Source of the DNA: Phycisphaerae bacterium
GTDB lineage: Bacteria > Planctomycetota > Phycisphaerae > UBA1845 > Fen-1342
Assembly (NCBI GenBank): GCA_017999985.1
Contig: JAGNKU010000015.1
Location: 56,060 to 120,059 of the forward strand
Direction of reading: 5' to 3'
DNA: 64,000 nucleotides
This document shows, piece after piece, positions 28,827-37,827 of the stretch. How positions within the stretch are numbered: position 1 is the first letter of the stretch; each line of letters starts with the position of its first letter. The notes under the pieces were generated by a model, which saw nothing but the letters and a program-made list of their open reading frames with translations, was not told the origin of the DNA and did not search any database. The translations under genes and the position numbers were made by a program.

Positions 28827-29528
28827 ATGTCCAGGCGTACTCGCGGAAGAGTCGCACGGCTGGTCGCGGCGCTGATCGTCGCCGCGGTGTACGTGGGGAT
28901 CGTTTACATTACCGACTTCTCGCTGATTGCCGCGCTGGTCGCAGCCGCGCTGCTGTTGCTGCCCAGCCGGATCCAGTCGCATCGCTGGCGTGACTTCTAC
29001 CGTGGCCGCCGGCTGCTGGGGCGCGGCGAGTGGGACGCGGCGGCGGCCCATTTCGCGCGTTTTCTCGGGCAGGTTCGCCGGGATCCGACGCGCAAGCGCG
29101 TGATCTCGATGCAGTGGGGCGCGCACACGCTGGATATCGAGGCTATGGCTTTGAACAATCTGGGGGTGGCACACCTCAGCGCCGGCCGCCGCGCTGAGGC
29201 GCGCGAGGCGTTCCTGGAAGCGTTGGCGGTTGATGCGGAGTATGCCGTACCGTACTACAACTTGGCGCGGGTGGCCGAGCAAACCGGGGACCTGGGGGAA
29301 GCCGGGCGACTGTTGGAAGAAGCGCGGCGCCGCGGCTACGACGAGCGCGACAGCCGGAGCCTGATGCAGCGCGTCGCGGGCGCATTTGCACGCGTGGAAG
29401 GCGCTGGGATCTCCGTCGCGCCTGGGCAGTGTGTGCACTGCCGGTATGACCTGACGGGCAACACGAGCGGACGCTGCCCTGAGTGTGGGGCGGCGTGCGG
29501 AGAGCGGCAGTCTGTCCAACCCCCATAG
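28827..29528 (+). CDS. Membrane protein with TPR repeats and C-terminal zinc ribbon
   Basis: About 233 residues from the ATG at 28827; GTGs at 28809 and 28821 are alternatives. Two N-terminal membrane helices (LVAALIVAAVYVGIVYI, LIAALVAAALLLLPS), then TPR-like helices (WDAAAAHFARFLGQ, ALNNLGVAHLSAGRRAEAREAFLEALAVDAEYAVPYYNLARVAEQTG) and a Cys4 zinc ribbon CVHCRYDLTG...CPECG. Same ribbon style as the protein at 36781-37530. Function unknown, probably a protein-interaction scaffold. Confidence 0.8.
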   Translation: MSRRTRGRVARLVAALIVAAVYVGIVYITDFSLIAALVAAALLLLPSRIQSHRWRDFYRGRRLLGRGEWDAAAAHFARFLGQVRRDPTRKRVISMQWGAHTLDIEAMALNNLGVAHLSAGRRAEAREAFLEALAVDAEYAVPYYNLARVAEQTGDLGEAGRLLEEARRRGYDERDSRSLMQRVAGAFARVEGAGISVAPGQCVHCRYDLTGNTSGRCPECGAACGERQSVQPP

Positions 29529-29582
29529 CCGGGCCGCAGCCGGTTGCCGGCGGGACGGCCAATGCAGGGCCTGCGCCGCGGT

Positions 29583-29610
29583 TTGACATTCAGGGGCGCG
29601 CGCGTATCAT
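29583..29610 (+). promoter_or_regulatory. Strong promoter of the HlyD-ABC operon, leaderless geometry
   Basis: TTGACA (29583-29588), 16-nt spacer, TATCAT (29605-29610), then seven bases to the ATG at 29618. Transcription should start at the ATG, and there is no Shine-Dalgarno. Confidence 0.7.
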
Positions 29611-29617
29611 CTGTGCC

Positions 29618-30742
29618 ATGAAGCGGCTCTTGCTTGTCATTCCAATCGCCGTTGTGGCCCTGGTCGCGCTGGTTTGGAGCCAGCAGCGCGCGGCGCCGTT
29701 CTTTGTCTCGGGGTTCATCGAGTCGCACCAGATCAGGGTGGGCTCGCGGGTCGGCGGGCGCGTGCGGGCGGTGCACGTCGTTGAGGGGCAGCAGGTCGCA
29801 CGCGGCACGGCGCTCATGGAGTTGGAGCCGTACGACCTCGACGCCCGGTTGGGACAGGCGCGGGCAGCGCTGGCGGCGCAGGAGGCCCGGCTGCAGCGCT
29901 TGCGGGCCGGTGCGCGGGCGGAGGAAATCGGGCAGGCCCGTGCGGCCCGCGATCGCGCGCAGGCCGTGGTGGACAAGGCAGTGGCCGGTCCGCGGCCACT
30001 GGAACTGAGCATTGCGCGTGACGTCGTCGCGCAGGCGGAGGCGGAGCTGACAAAGGCGCAGAAGGACTTCGCGCGCGTGAAGAAGCTGTTTGACCAGGGC
30101 CAGGCCGCCGAGGAAGAAATGGATGAAGTCACTCGCCGGCTCGCGGTGACGGAGGCCAGCGCGGCTCGGGCGCGCGACGAGCTGGGGCTGCTCGAAGAAG
30201 GCACCCGGGCTGAAGATGTGGCCGAGGCCCAGGCGCGCCTGGCCGAGGCGGCGCAAACGCTGGCGTTGCTCGAAGCCGGGTCGCGGACCGAGGACATCGC
30301 CGAGGCCGAGGCGCAGGTGGCGGCGGCGCAGGCGGCGGTGGCGGTCATCGAGCAGCAGCGCCTCGAGCTGATCGTGACGGCGCCGGTCGAGTGCGTGGTG
30401 GAGGCGGTAGACCTGCGGCCGGGCGACCTGGTGGGCGCGAATGCGCCGGTGATTGCTCTCACCGACAGTTCGGAGCTGTGGGTGCGCGCGTTCGTGCCGG
30501 AGGACCGGCTGGATTTGCAGCTCGGGCAGAAGCTGGCGGTGCGCGTGGATTCATTTCCGCAGCGCCGCTTCGCGGGCCACATTTCGTATATCTCGCGCGC
30601 GGCCGAGTTCACGCCTTCCAACGTGCAGACGCCGGAAGAGCGCAGCAAGCAGGTCTTCCGCGTGAAGGTCGTGCTGGACGAGGGCCGTGACGTACTGCGG
30701 GCGGGGATGTCGGCAGACGTGTTCCTGGAGCCGGAACGATGA
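29618..30742 (+). CDS. HlyD/YbhG-type periplasmic adaptor (membrane fusion protein)
   Basis: 374 residues. N-terminal membrane anchor (LLLVIPIAVVALVALVW), lipoyl-like half IRVGSRVGGRVRAVHVVEGQQVARGTALMELEPYDLDARL, a long coiled-coil hairpin (about 75-245) containing repeated ARAEEIGQA, TRAEDVAEA and SRTEDIAEA, then the second lipoyl half and a beta barrel. Connects an ABC-2 permease to an outer-membrane channel. Overlaps the ATPase gene by four bases. Confidence 0.92.
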   Translation: MKRLLLVIPIAVVALVALVWSQQRAAPFFVSGFIESHQIRVGSRVGGRVRAVHVVEGQQVARGTALMELEPYDLDARLGQARAALAAQEARLQRLRAGARAEEIGQARAARDRAQAVVDKAVAGPRPLELSIARDVVAQAEAELTKAQKDFARVKKLFDQGQAAEEEMDEVTRRLAVTEASAARARDELGLLEEGTRAEDVAEAQARLAEAAQTLALLEAGSRTEDIAEAEAQVAAAQAAVAVIEQQRLELIVTAPVECVVEAVDLRPGDLVGANAPVIALTDSSELWVRAFVPEDRLDLQLGQKLAVRVDSFPQRRFAGHISYISRAAEFTPSNVQTPEERSKQVFRVKVVLDEGRDVLRAGMSADVFLEPER

Positions 30743-31701
30743 ACGCCGCGGCCGACCGGCCGGTCATCGTCGCCGACGCGCTGACGCGCAAGTTCGGCGA
30801 GTTCGTCGCCGTGCATGAAGTCAACTTCGCCGTCCCGCGGGCCGCGATCTACGGGTTCCTGGGGCCGAACGGCAGCGGGAAGTCGACCGTCATCCGCATG
30901 CTGTGCGGCGTGCTGCGCCCCTCGGCCGGGCGTGGCAGCGTGCTGGGCTTCGACGTGGCGCACCAGGCGGAAGCCGTCAAACGCCGGATCGGCTACATGT
31001 CGCAGAAGTTCAGCCTGTATGCCGACCTGAGCGTCACGGAGAACCTGGAATTCTACGGTCGCATCTACGGGCTGTCGCGCGAGAAGATCCGTGCGCGGAT
31101 CGCCGAGCTGTTCGCGCTGTGCGGCATCGGGCCGTTCGCGCGGCAGATCGCGGGCACGCTGTCGGGCGGCTGGAAGCAGCGCCTCGCGCTCGCCTGTGCG
31201 CTGGTTCACGAGCCCGACGTGCTGTTCCTCGACGAGCCCACCGCCGGTATCGATCCGGTCGCGCGCCGCGAGCTGTGGGACCTGCTCTTTGAGCTGTCCG
31301 GCCGGGGTGCGACGCTCTTTGTCACGACGCACTACATGGACGAGGCGGAGCGCTGCACGCACGTGGGCTACATCTACATGTCGCGGTTGATCGTCGGCGG
31401 CAGACCGGCGGAGCTGAAGCAGCTCGCGGACGTGACCCCGGCGGGGACGCGCCGGCTTGAGCTGATTTGTCAGCAGCCCACGGTCGTGCTGCCGCGCATC
31501 CGGGCGGTGCCGAGTGTGCACGACGCGACGCTCGTCGGCGACACGGTACACGTCCTCGTGGGCAACGAAGCTTCGGATGCCCAGCTCGTTGCGGCCACGG
31601 GGCAAGCACGCGCGGCCGTGGAGCTGCGGTCGATCGCGCCCACGCTCGAGGACGTCTTCGTCACGCTGAGCCGGCAGGAAGCCCGGCGGAGGGCGTCGTG
31701 A
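30739..31701 (+). CDS. ABC transporter ATP-binding protein (ABC-2/YbhF type)
   Basis: 320 residues. Walker A GPNGSGKST (about 43), Q-loop YMSQKFSLYADLSV, signature LSGGWKQRLALA, Walker B VLFLDEPTAGID and the H-loop TTHYMDEAERC. C-terminal regulatory segment of about 90 residues. Energises the permease encoded next; starts overlap on both sides, so the three genes form one operon. Confidence 0.95.
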   Translation: MNAAADRPVIVADALTRKFGEFVAVHEVNFAVPRAAIYGFLGPNGSGKSTVIRMLCGVLRPSAGRGSVLGFDVAHQAEAVKRRIGYMSQKFSLYADLSVTENLEFYGRIYGLSREKIRARIAELFALCGIGPFARQIAGTLSGGWKQRLALACALVHEPDVLFLDEPTAGIDPVARRELWDLLFELSGRGATLFVTTHYMDEAERCTHVGYIYMSRLIVGGRPAELKQLADVTPAGTRRLELICQQPTVVLPRIRAVPSVHDATLVGDTVHVLVGNEASDAQLVAATGQARAAVELRSIAPTLEDVFVTLSRQEARRRAS

Positions 31702-32843
31702 ACGGCTTTGTCGCGATCCTGCTCAAGGAGTTCGCGCATATCCGCCGCGAGCCGCTCACGCTGTTCTTCGCCTTCGTCATCCCGGTGTTCCAGCTCACGG
31801 TTTTCGGCTATGCAATTCAGACGACGATCGACGACATCCCGAGCGTGGTCTACAACCTCGACGGGCGCAGCGACAGTCGCGAGCTGATCGCGGCGTTTGC
31901 GAACTCGCGCAAGTTCAAGATCGTCGGCGACGTCCACGACGAGGATGCCTTCGATTATGCGCTCGCGTCGGGCCAGGCCAAGGTTGGGATCCGGATTCCG
32001 CCGGACTATACCGACTGCCTCCTGCGCGGTCAGCAGGCCTTGGTACAGGTGCTGATCGACGGCAGCGACTCGCAGATCGCGACGACGGCGCAGAACGGTG
32101 CGGCCCTGCTGGGTCTGAACATGTCGCTGCGGCGTGGGACGGCCTTCGCGGAGAACCTGCAACTGGCGGCGGCGCGCGATCCCAGCGGGCGGATGGCGCT
32201 GCCGATCGAGATTCGTCCCCGCCTGCTGTACAACCCGGACCTGCGCAGCTCGCACTTCTTCGTTCCCGGGTTAATCGGCATCATCATGCAACTGGTGACG
32301 CTGTTCCTGACGTCGTTCGCGGTCGTGCGCGAGCGCGAACTGGGCACGCTGGAGCAGCTCTTCGTCACACCCGTCGGGCGGGCCGGGCTCATGCTGGGCA
32401 AGCTGGTGCCCTACGCGTTGATCGGCATCATCGAGACGCTGATCGTACTGTGCGTGATGGTCTTCGTGTTCGCTGTGCCGATCCGCGGTGACCTGCTGCT
32501 CTTGCTGGTGCTGTCGCTGCTGTTCCTGGTCACGGCACTGGGCCTGGGGTTGCTGGTCTCCACGCTGGCGCGCACGCAGCTCCAGGCAATTCAGTTCGCG
32601 TTCATCATCATGCTGCCGTCGATCCTGCTGTCGGGCTTCGTGTTTCCGCGGCAAGCCATGCCGGCGCCGATCTACTGGATCAGTTTCGTGATTCCAGTGA
32701 CGTACTTCATCGAAATCCTGCGCGGCATCATCCTGCGTTCGGCCAGCCTCGCCGACCTGTGGACGCACGTGCTGGGTCTGCTGGTCTGCAGCTCCGTCAT
32801 CCTGACCGTGAGCGTGGCACGCTTCCAGAAGCACCTCGACTAG
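31698..32843 (+). CDS. ABC-2 type permease
   Basis: 381 residues from a GTG at 31698 overlapping the ATPase stop, with GGAGG upstream. Membrane helix at about 20-40, large periplasmic domain (40-175), then five helices (GLIGIIMQLVTLFLTSFAVV, LVPYALIGIIETLIVLCVMVF, LLLLVLSLLFLVTALGLGLL, QFAFIIMLPSILLSGFVFP, VLGLLVCSSVILTVSV). Contains the family signature ERELGTLEQLFVTPVGR. Substrate unknown; YbhFSR-like systems export drugs or cations. Confidence 0.92.
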   Translation: MNGFVAILLKEFAHIRREPLTLFFAFVIPVFQLTVFGYAIQTTIDDIPSVVYNLDGRSDSRELIAAFANSRKFKIVGDVHDEDAFDYALASGQAKVGIRIPPDYTDCLLRGQQALVQVLIDGSDSQIATTAQNGAALLGLNMSLRRGTAFAENLQLAAARDPSGRMALPIEIRPRLLYNPDLRSSHFFVPGLIGIIMQLVTLFLTSFAVVRERELGTLEQLFVTPVGRAGLMLGKLVPYALIGIIETLIVLCVMVFVFAVPIRGDLLLLLVLSLLFLVTALGLGLLVSTLARTQLQAIQFAFIIMLPSILLSGFVFPRQAMPAPIYWISFVIPVTYFIEILRGIILRSASLADLWTHVLGLLVCSSVILTVSVARFQKHLD

Positions 32844-32871
32844 GACGACACAGTTCCGGCGGTCCGGTTTC

Positions 32872-32899
32872 TTGTAATCAAGGGGTCGGTCGTTAAACT
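32872..32899 (+). promoter_or_regulatory. Candidate promoter of the PhoH-family gene, leaderless geometry
   Basis: TTGTAA (32872-32877), 16-nt spacer, TAAACT (32894-32899), six bases before the ATG at 32906, with no Shine-Dalgarno. Confidence 0.4.
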
Positions 32900-32905
32900 G
32901 GCGCT

Positions 32906-34207
32906 ATGCGAAAGAACTACATCCTGGACGCGAATATTCTTATTCACGATCCACACTCGATATTCCAGTTCGCCGACAACACCGTCATCATCCCCGTCGG
33001 CGTCATCAGCGAGCTCGACCGCTTCAAGAAGGAACCCACCGACCGCGGCTTCAGCGCCCGCGCCGTCGTTCGCCTGCTCGACGGCCTGCGGAACGGGCAG
33101 AGCCTGGCGACCGGCGTGCAGTTGGACAATGGCGGCCGGCTCCGCGTCTACTGCGAGCCGGACCGGGTACTCGAGGGCAGCACCGGACCGGCAGACCTCG
33201 AGATTCTCCGCGTCGCGCGTTCCGTTCATGAGGCGGAACCGGGCACGCCGGTCGTCATCGTCACGAAGGACATCAACCTCCGGATACGCGCGGATGCCGC
33301 CGGCCTGCGCGCTGAGGATTACGAATCCGATCACGTCCTGCTGACCGACGTGCCCACCGGTGATGAGGAAATGACGGTTACGCCGGAGCAGATGGAAGCG
33401 TTTCGGCGTGATGGGCGGCTCGCGCTGCCGGGCACGACGCTGCAGCCGAATGAATATCTGTTGCTGCGGGTGGCTGGCGGCGAGAAGGGGACCGCGCTGG
33501 CGCGCAAGGACCCGAGCGCAGAACAGATCGTGGCCCTCCATGATCCGTCAGGTGGGCTATGGGGGGTGCGTCCGCGGAACAAGGAGCAGTATTACGCCAT
33601 CGACGCCCTGGTAAATGACGACATTTGCCTTGTGTCGCTGATGGGCAAGGCCGGCACCGGCAAGACGCTGCTCGCGCTCGCGGCGGCGATGCATCTCGCA
33701 TTCAAGAAGAAGTTGTATCGCGGCATCCTGGTGTGCCGGCCGATCGTCCCGGTGGGGCGTGACCTGGGGTATCTACCGGGGGACATCGGGAGCAAGCTGG
33801 CGCCGTGGATGAAACCGGTCACGGATACGATCGAGTTTTTGCTGGATGTGGGCGGCCCGATGAAGGGGCATGCAGATGCCGCCAGCCTGACGCGCGCCGG
33901 GCTGATTGAGATACAACCGCTTACGTACATCCGCGGGCGCAACATCGCGAAGCGTTTTGTGGTGATCGATGAGGCACAGAACCTGACGCCGCTGGAAATC
34001 AAGACGGTGATCACGCGTATCGGCCAGGCTGCCAAGATCGTGCTGACGGGTGATCCGTGGCAGATCGACAATCCGTACGTCGATCGCAACAGCAACGGTT
34101 TCACTTACCTGATCAACCGGTTTGCGCATGAAGCGGTTGCGGCACATGTCGAGTTGCGGAAGGGAGAGCGGAGCACACTGGCGGAATTAGCGGCGAATCT
34201 GCTGTGA
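32906..34207 (+). CDS. PIN domain-PhoH ATPase fusion (PhoH2 type)
   Basis: 433 residues. N-terminal PIN RNase domain (about 1-150) with acidic residues in YILDANILIHDP, VISELDRFK and VTKDINLRIRA; C-terminal PhoH P-loop ATPase with GKAGTGKTLLALAAA (about 248), VCRPIVPVGRDLGYLPGD, and FVVIDEAQNLTP (Walker B) and LTGDPWQID. PhoH2 proteins unwind and cleave RNA and are related to VapC-type toxins, but no small antitoxin gene is adjacent. Followed by a terminator. Confidence 0.93.
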   Translation: MRKNYILDANILIHDPHSIFQFADNTVIIPVGVISELDRFKKEPTDRGFSARAVVRLLDGLRNGQSLATGVQLDNGGRLRVYCEPDRVLEGSTGPADLEILRVARSVHEAEPGTPVVIVTKDINLRIRADAAGLRAEDYESDHVLLTDVPTGDEEMTVTPEQMEAFRRDGRLALPGTTLQPNEYLLLRVAGGEKGTALARKDPSAEQIVALHDPSGGLWGVRPRNKEQYYAIDALVNDDICLVSLMGKAGTGKTLLALAAAMHLAFKKKLYRGILVCRPIVPVGRDLGYLPGDIGSKLAPWMKPVTDTIEFLLDVGGPMKGHADAASLTRAGLIEIQPLTYIRGRNIAKRFVVIDEAQNLTPLEIKTVITRIGQAAKIVLTGDPWQIDNPYVDRNSNGFTYLINRFAHEAVAAHVELRKGERSTLAELAANLL

Positions 34208-34368
34208 TTTCGCGGTGGACAACACGGTGCACACTCCGTGCACAACTTGTTGAGGACGTCGTTTTAGCGAAAGAATTTGTGCGCGCGCTGGCGATTCCTA
34301 GCGCAATTCTTGCAAGCACTTACTGGTTATCAGCCGTTCGTAAGTTGCAATTCACAGGGTGTCACGAC

Positions 34369-34388
34369 GCCGTGCGCGCGGCTTTTTG
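34369..34388 (+). terminator. Weak terminator between the PhoH gene and the large RNA
   Basis: GCCG/CGGC stem (34369-34372 with 34379-34382) followed by TTTTTG; the -35 box of the next promoter begins one base later. The preceding 160 bases are AT-richer than the surroundings and contain a GTGCAC/GTGCAC hairpin near 34223. Confidence 0.4.
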
Positions 34389-34417
34389 TTGACGCAAAAC
34401 GAGGTCCGTGCTATATT
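34389..34417 (+). promoter_or_regulatory. Consensus-like promoter of the large structured RNA
   Basis: TTGACG (34389-34394), 17-nt spacer, TATATT (34412-34417); expected start at 34422-34425, which is where the closing stem of the RNA begins. Confidence 0.75.
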
Positions 34418-34423
34418 TACTGT

Positions 34424-35474
34424 GCGACGTTGAGGTCGCGAGATGCTCGGCACCTCAGGCGTATCCCGAGCGACTCCGGTAGAGCGAGGCAGGGCCACTC
34501 AAAGCGCGTCGGCGGCCGGCAGCAATGTGCGGCGCGGCGCAAGGTGAATCGAATAGCCCGGGTGGCTGCTCGCTTGAACGTTCGGGATCGTGCTGGTGCG
34601 AGAACCCTAGAAGGGTTGTCCCGTCCGTCCCCTGGCTTGCCGGGGAGTCGGGTGGGGCCAAGCGGGAGTCCGCGAGACTCCGGGGCGCCGGCCGGGTCGG
34701 CTGCGAGGCCGGAACGGCGAAGCGCGTGGGAGGAGTCCGGGCGAAATCCCGGGCAAGGTTCCCGCCGGCATACCCTAGAAGGGCGAAGCCCAAGGGAGCA
34801 TCCAGCGGTCGGCGTACTAATCCTGCGTCGGTCGCCAGGGACTCTCGGAAGGGGCAAAGCCCAGAAACCGGGGCCTGTTGGGCCGGCCCATCGCTTCGGC
34901 GGCGGGAGCACCGACTGGTCAAACGGTATGTGGGTCCTTCCATGCGGAAACGCGTGGGATACCTTCCGCGAGGAGAAAGCTCCGAAGGGCGAATCCCAAG
35001 AGCGCCGCCGGCGCGAAAGAAAGCCGGCACGGGCTCGGAGGGAGTAAGCCGCCGAGAGGGTAACCAAACCCTGAGGGCGGAACGTAGCGGGCGCCGGCAA
35101 CGCCCGCGGACAGTGGACCTCCGAACCTTCGAGTGCTGCAGGGAGCAGAAGCCCATGAGAGGAGCTTGCCGGCTGCGGCTGGCGGGCTAGGTTGTGTTGG
35201 GCAAGACTCTGGAGGAAGGCGAAACTCGAAGAGAGGGTGCACTGGTCGCTTAACGTGGTCAGCGCGGCCCGGTGAAGGAAAACCACACAGCCGAGGAAAC
35301 GGCCAACGGCAAAGTGGGATCGCGAAACCAATAACCGCGATACTTCGGCGGGCTCAGAACTCTGAACGAGCAGCTAATTCCGAGAGGACGCAGCGGCGGC
35401 GGCAACGTCCCGCAGCGAGCAACGCAACCGAATACTCTGAAGGGCAGCACGAGCACCCCCCGGCCTCACGTCGC
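34424..35474 (+). ncRNA. Candidate very large structured non-coding RNA, about 1,050 nt
   Basis: No believable protein frame in 1.2 kb. The 5' end GCGACGTTGAGG pairs with the 3' end CCTCACGTCGC (35464-35474): 11 bp with one bulged T, closing the molecule; G plus TTTTT follows at once. Between them are dozens of short stems, many with purine-rich or GNRA loops: GAGGT...ACCTC around CGAG/CTCG (34431-34455), AACCCT/AGGGTT, GGAGTC/GACTCC, CCGGG/CCCGG with a CGAAAT loop, GGGC-GAA-GCCC, GGGC-AAA-GCCC, GCG-GAAA-CGC, GGAG-AAAG-CTCC, GCGGGCG/CGCCCGC, AGGGT/ACCCT, ATCGCG/CGCGAT. The motif GAAGGGC-GAA-(G/T)CCCAAG recurs. It does not match RNase P, tmRNA or group II intron hallmarks that I can recognise. 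Identity unknown. Confidence 0.75.
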
Positions 35475-35654
35475 GTTTTTCATGCGCCCTGGTCGCGGAA
35501 CCCACGCCGATCGCATCTACCCCACGCCATCGAGCTGCGCGGACAAGAAGCGCGCTGCCAGGGTGGCCAGCATTGCCGCAGAACGGCATAATGGCCCCGT
35601 GGGCGTCCTCTTACGCGCCAATTCAACCTCCATTGAATGCAACGAGGAGTCATA

Positions 35655-36773
35655 ATGACCGACCCGCGCATCACGAAGCTGGCCAATGTGCTCGTCAACT
35701 ACTCCTGTGCCGTCAAGCCCGGCGACAAGATCCTGATCGAAGCCATCGATGTTCCGCATGAGTTCGCGATTGAATGCGTGCGGCTCGCGCGCGCGGCCGG
35801 CGCCGACCCGCTCGTGATGCTCAAGAGCAACCGGATCAATCGCGCCCTGATGAACGCCGCCACGGAGTTGCAATTCGGCCTGATGGCCGACATCGAGCGG
35901 CACCAGATGGAGAGCGTGCAGTGCTACATCGGGGCACGCGGCAACGAAAACGTCTCGGAGCTGTCCGACGTGCCGGCCGAGAAGCAGAAGGTTTACGAGC
36001 GCACGGTCTGGAAACGCGTCCACCTGGAGGTGCGCGTGCCGAAGACGCGCTGGGTCGTGCTGCGCTGGCCGCACCCGAGCATGGCCCAGCTCGCCGGCCT
36101 GTCGACCGAGGGGTTCGAGGACTTCTATTTCGACGTGTGCACGATGGACTACGCGCGCATGGGCTGCGCGATGCAGGCGCTGAAGCAGCGCATGGAGGCG
36201 ACCGACGTCGTCCGCCTGAAAGGCCCGCGCGACACGGACCTGACCTTCTCGATCAAGGGTATCCCGGCGATTCCCTGCGACGGCAAGCTCAACATTCCCG
36301 ACGGCGAGGTCTTCACCGCGCCCGTCCGCGACAGCATCAACGGCGTCATTCATTTCAATGCACCGACGCTCTACCGCGGCGAGACGCACGAGAACATCCG
36401 TCTCGTCTTCAAGCAGGGCAAGGTCGTCGAGGCCACCAGCTCGAACACGACGAAGCTGAACGAAGTACTCGATGCCGACGAGGGCGCGCGCTACGTCGGC
36501 GAATTCGCGATTGGTCTGAACCCGTACATCACCAGGCCGATGAAGGACATTCTGTTTGACGAGAAGATCGCGGGCAGCATACATCTGACGCCGGGCAATT
36601 CGTACGACGAGGCCCCGAACGGCAACAAGAGTGAAATCCACTGGGACATGGTGCTGATCCAGACGCCGGAGCGCGGCGGCGGCGAGATGTACTTCGACGG
36701 CGAGCTGGTACGCCGCGACGGGCTGTTCGTCACGCCGGATCTGCAGGGGCTCAATCCTGACGCACTAAAGTGA
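35655..36773 (+). CDS. M29-family aminopeptidase (thermophilic metalloprotease family)
   Basis: 372 residues from the ATG at 35655 with GAGGAG upstream. Dinuclear metal exopeptidase removing N-terminal residues. Seen: N-terminal KLANVLVNYSCAVKPGDKILIEA, the metal-ligand glutamate in LNIPDGEVFTAP (about 219), EFAIGLNPYITRPM, SIHLTPGNSYDEA and SEIHWDMV near the C-terminus. Cytoplasmic; no signal peptide. Follows the large RNA by 180 bases that contain no other feature. Confidence 0.9.
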   Translation: MTDPRITKLANVLVNYSCAVKPGDKILIEAIDVPHEFAIECVRLARAAGADPLVMLKSNRINRALMNAATELQFGLMADIERHQMESVQCYIGARGNENVSELSDVPAEKQKVYERTVWKRVHLEVRVPKTRWVVLRWPHPSMAQLAGLSTEGFEDFYFDVCTMDYARMGCAMQALKQRMEATDVVRLKGPRDTDLTFSIKGIPAIPCDGKLNIPDGEVFTAPVRDSINGVIHFNAPTLYRGETHENIRLVFKQGKVVEATSSNTTKLNEVLDADEGARYVGEFAIGLNPYITRPMKDILFDEKIAGSIHLTPGNSYDEAPNGNKSEIHWDMVLIQTPERGGGEMYFDGELVRRDGLFVTPDLQGLNPDALK

Positions 36774-36780
36774 ACTCACG

Positions 36781-37530
36781 GTGACGGACCTTGAGCGGGA
36801 GAATAGCGCGCCCGCCGTGTTGCCGGAAGACTCGCCGGCCCGCTGTCGCGCGTGCATGTACCCGCTCCGCGGATTGACGGAGCCGCGTTGCCCGGAGTGC
36901 GGGAGGGGCTTCGATCCGGCGGACCCGCGCACCATGTACCTGGGGCGCGTGCCGGGCTGGTTCGCGCAGCGGCTGCTGCGACCGCCGGGCTGGCCGATGC
37001 TGGCCTGCCTGACGCTGCTCGCCCTGCTTACGCTCGTGAGTGTGAGTGTGCCCGGCGGCTATTCTTTGTTCGATTTGTTGGCTTACTTTGGCCTAGCCGT
37101 GTTGGGCCTCGTGTGGCTGATGCGGCTTGTGCTCGCGATAGCGGCGGCCGTGTATTACCGTCACGCAATGGTGCGTGCCTGGCGCTGGGCGGTTGTTCCG
37201 GTTGCCATTGCGGTTGTCATCGTGCTGGTACGCGCCCGCGTGCCGTTGCGTCTGCGGTTCGAGTTATCGCGCGGTGCGCTGGACCGCCTGGCGGCTCGCG
37301 TCGTCAGCGGAACGGTCGACCCGAACGATGTCGCTGGGCACTGGGTCGGCACGTATCCTGTCGAGCGGGTTGAGCGACTGCCGGGCGGCATGCGCTTCCT
37401 CGTCCGCGGCACGGGCTTTTTGCACACCGGGGGCTTCGCGTATTCGCCCGGGCAGGCTCCGCCGGTCGTCGGGGAGGACTACTACGACCACATCGCCGGG
37501 CCGTGGTACGCGTGGATCGAAGGCTTTTAG
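36781..37530 (+). CDS. Zinc-ribbon membrane protein of unknown function
   Basis: 249 residues from a GTG at 36781, seven bases after the aminopeptidase gene. N-terminal Cys4 ribbon CRACMYPLRGLTEPRCPECGRGFDP, typical of planctomycete proteins, then three membrane helices (MLACLTLLALLTLVSVSV, LLAYFGLAVLGLVWLMRLVLAIAA, WAVVPVAIAVVIVLVRA) and a C-terminal outside domain. No enzyme motif recognised. Confidence 0.78.
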   Translation: MTDLERENSAPAVLPEDSPARCRACMYPLRGLTEPRCPECGRGFDPADPRTMYLGRVPGWFAQRLLRPPGWPMLACLTLLALLTLVSVSVPGGYSLFDLLAYFGLAVLGLVWLMRLVLAIAAAVYYRHAMVRAWRWAVVPVAIAVVIVLVRARVPLRLRFELSRGALDRLAARVVSGTVDPNDVAGHWVGTYPVERVERLPGGMRFLVRGTGFLHTGGFAYSPGQAPPVVGEDYYDHIAGPWYAWIEGF

Positions 37531-37827
37531 CCGCTGCTGCGGCCGTCATGTTGAAGGATCGAAGTGCGCTTAACAGGATTCTCTCGTCCATTTAGCGCGC
37601 GCGGCATTCAGCCTTAACACTCGGGGGTGACACCGCACACAACGACGCGGACGTGTTGCCGCGGTGGGGTGTTCGCCGTGAAGCCACGGTGGGTTCCCTG
37701 CCGGCCACGGCCGGACCGCCGCAAGGACAGCGATCGAATCGTAAATTCACACGATAGCGCGGCGTGTTCTAACCATTGGGGGCTACAAAGGCGGCTCAGC
37801 CCGGGAGCCAGAGTGGAGGCCAGCGAG

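Noticed and set aside
34277..35331. Several overlapping frames of 200-300 residues on both strands of the 34-35 kb block
   Set aside because: They overlap each other in different frames, are Arg/Pro/Ser/Gly-rich, lack ribosome sites and cut across the hairpins; the block has a promoter and paired ends of an RNA.
34424..35474. Large RNA as a group II intron
   Set aside because: The 5' GTGCG is intron-like, but no domain V-type hairpin with AGC and a GAAA loop was found, no reverse transcriptase is encoded, and the ends pair with each other.
34424..35474. Large RNA as RNase P RNA or tmRNA
   Set aside because: It is more than twice as long, and the conserved P4 and ACAGAA-type segments of RNase P and the tRNA-like end of tmRNA were not found.
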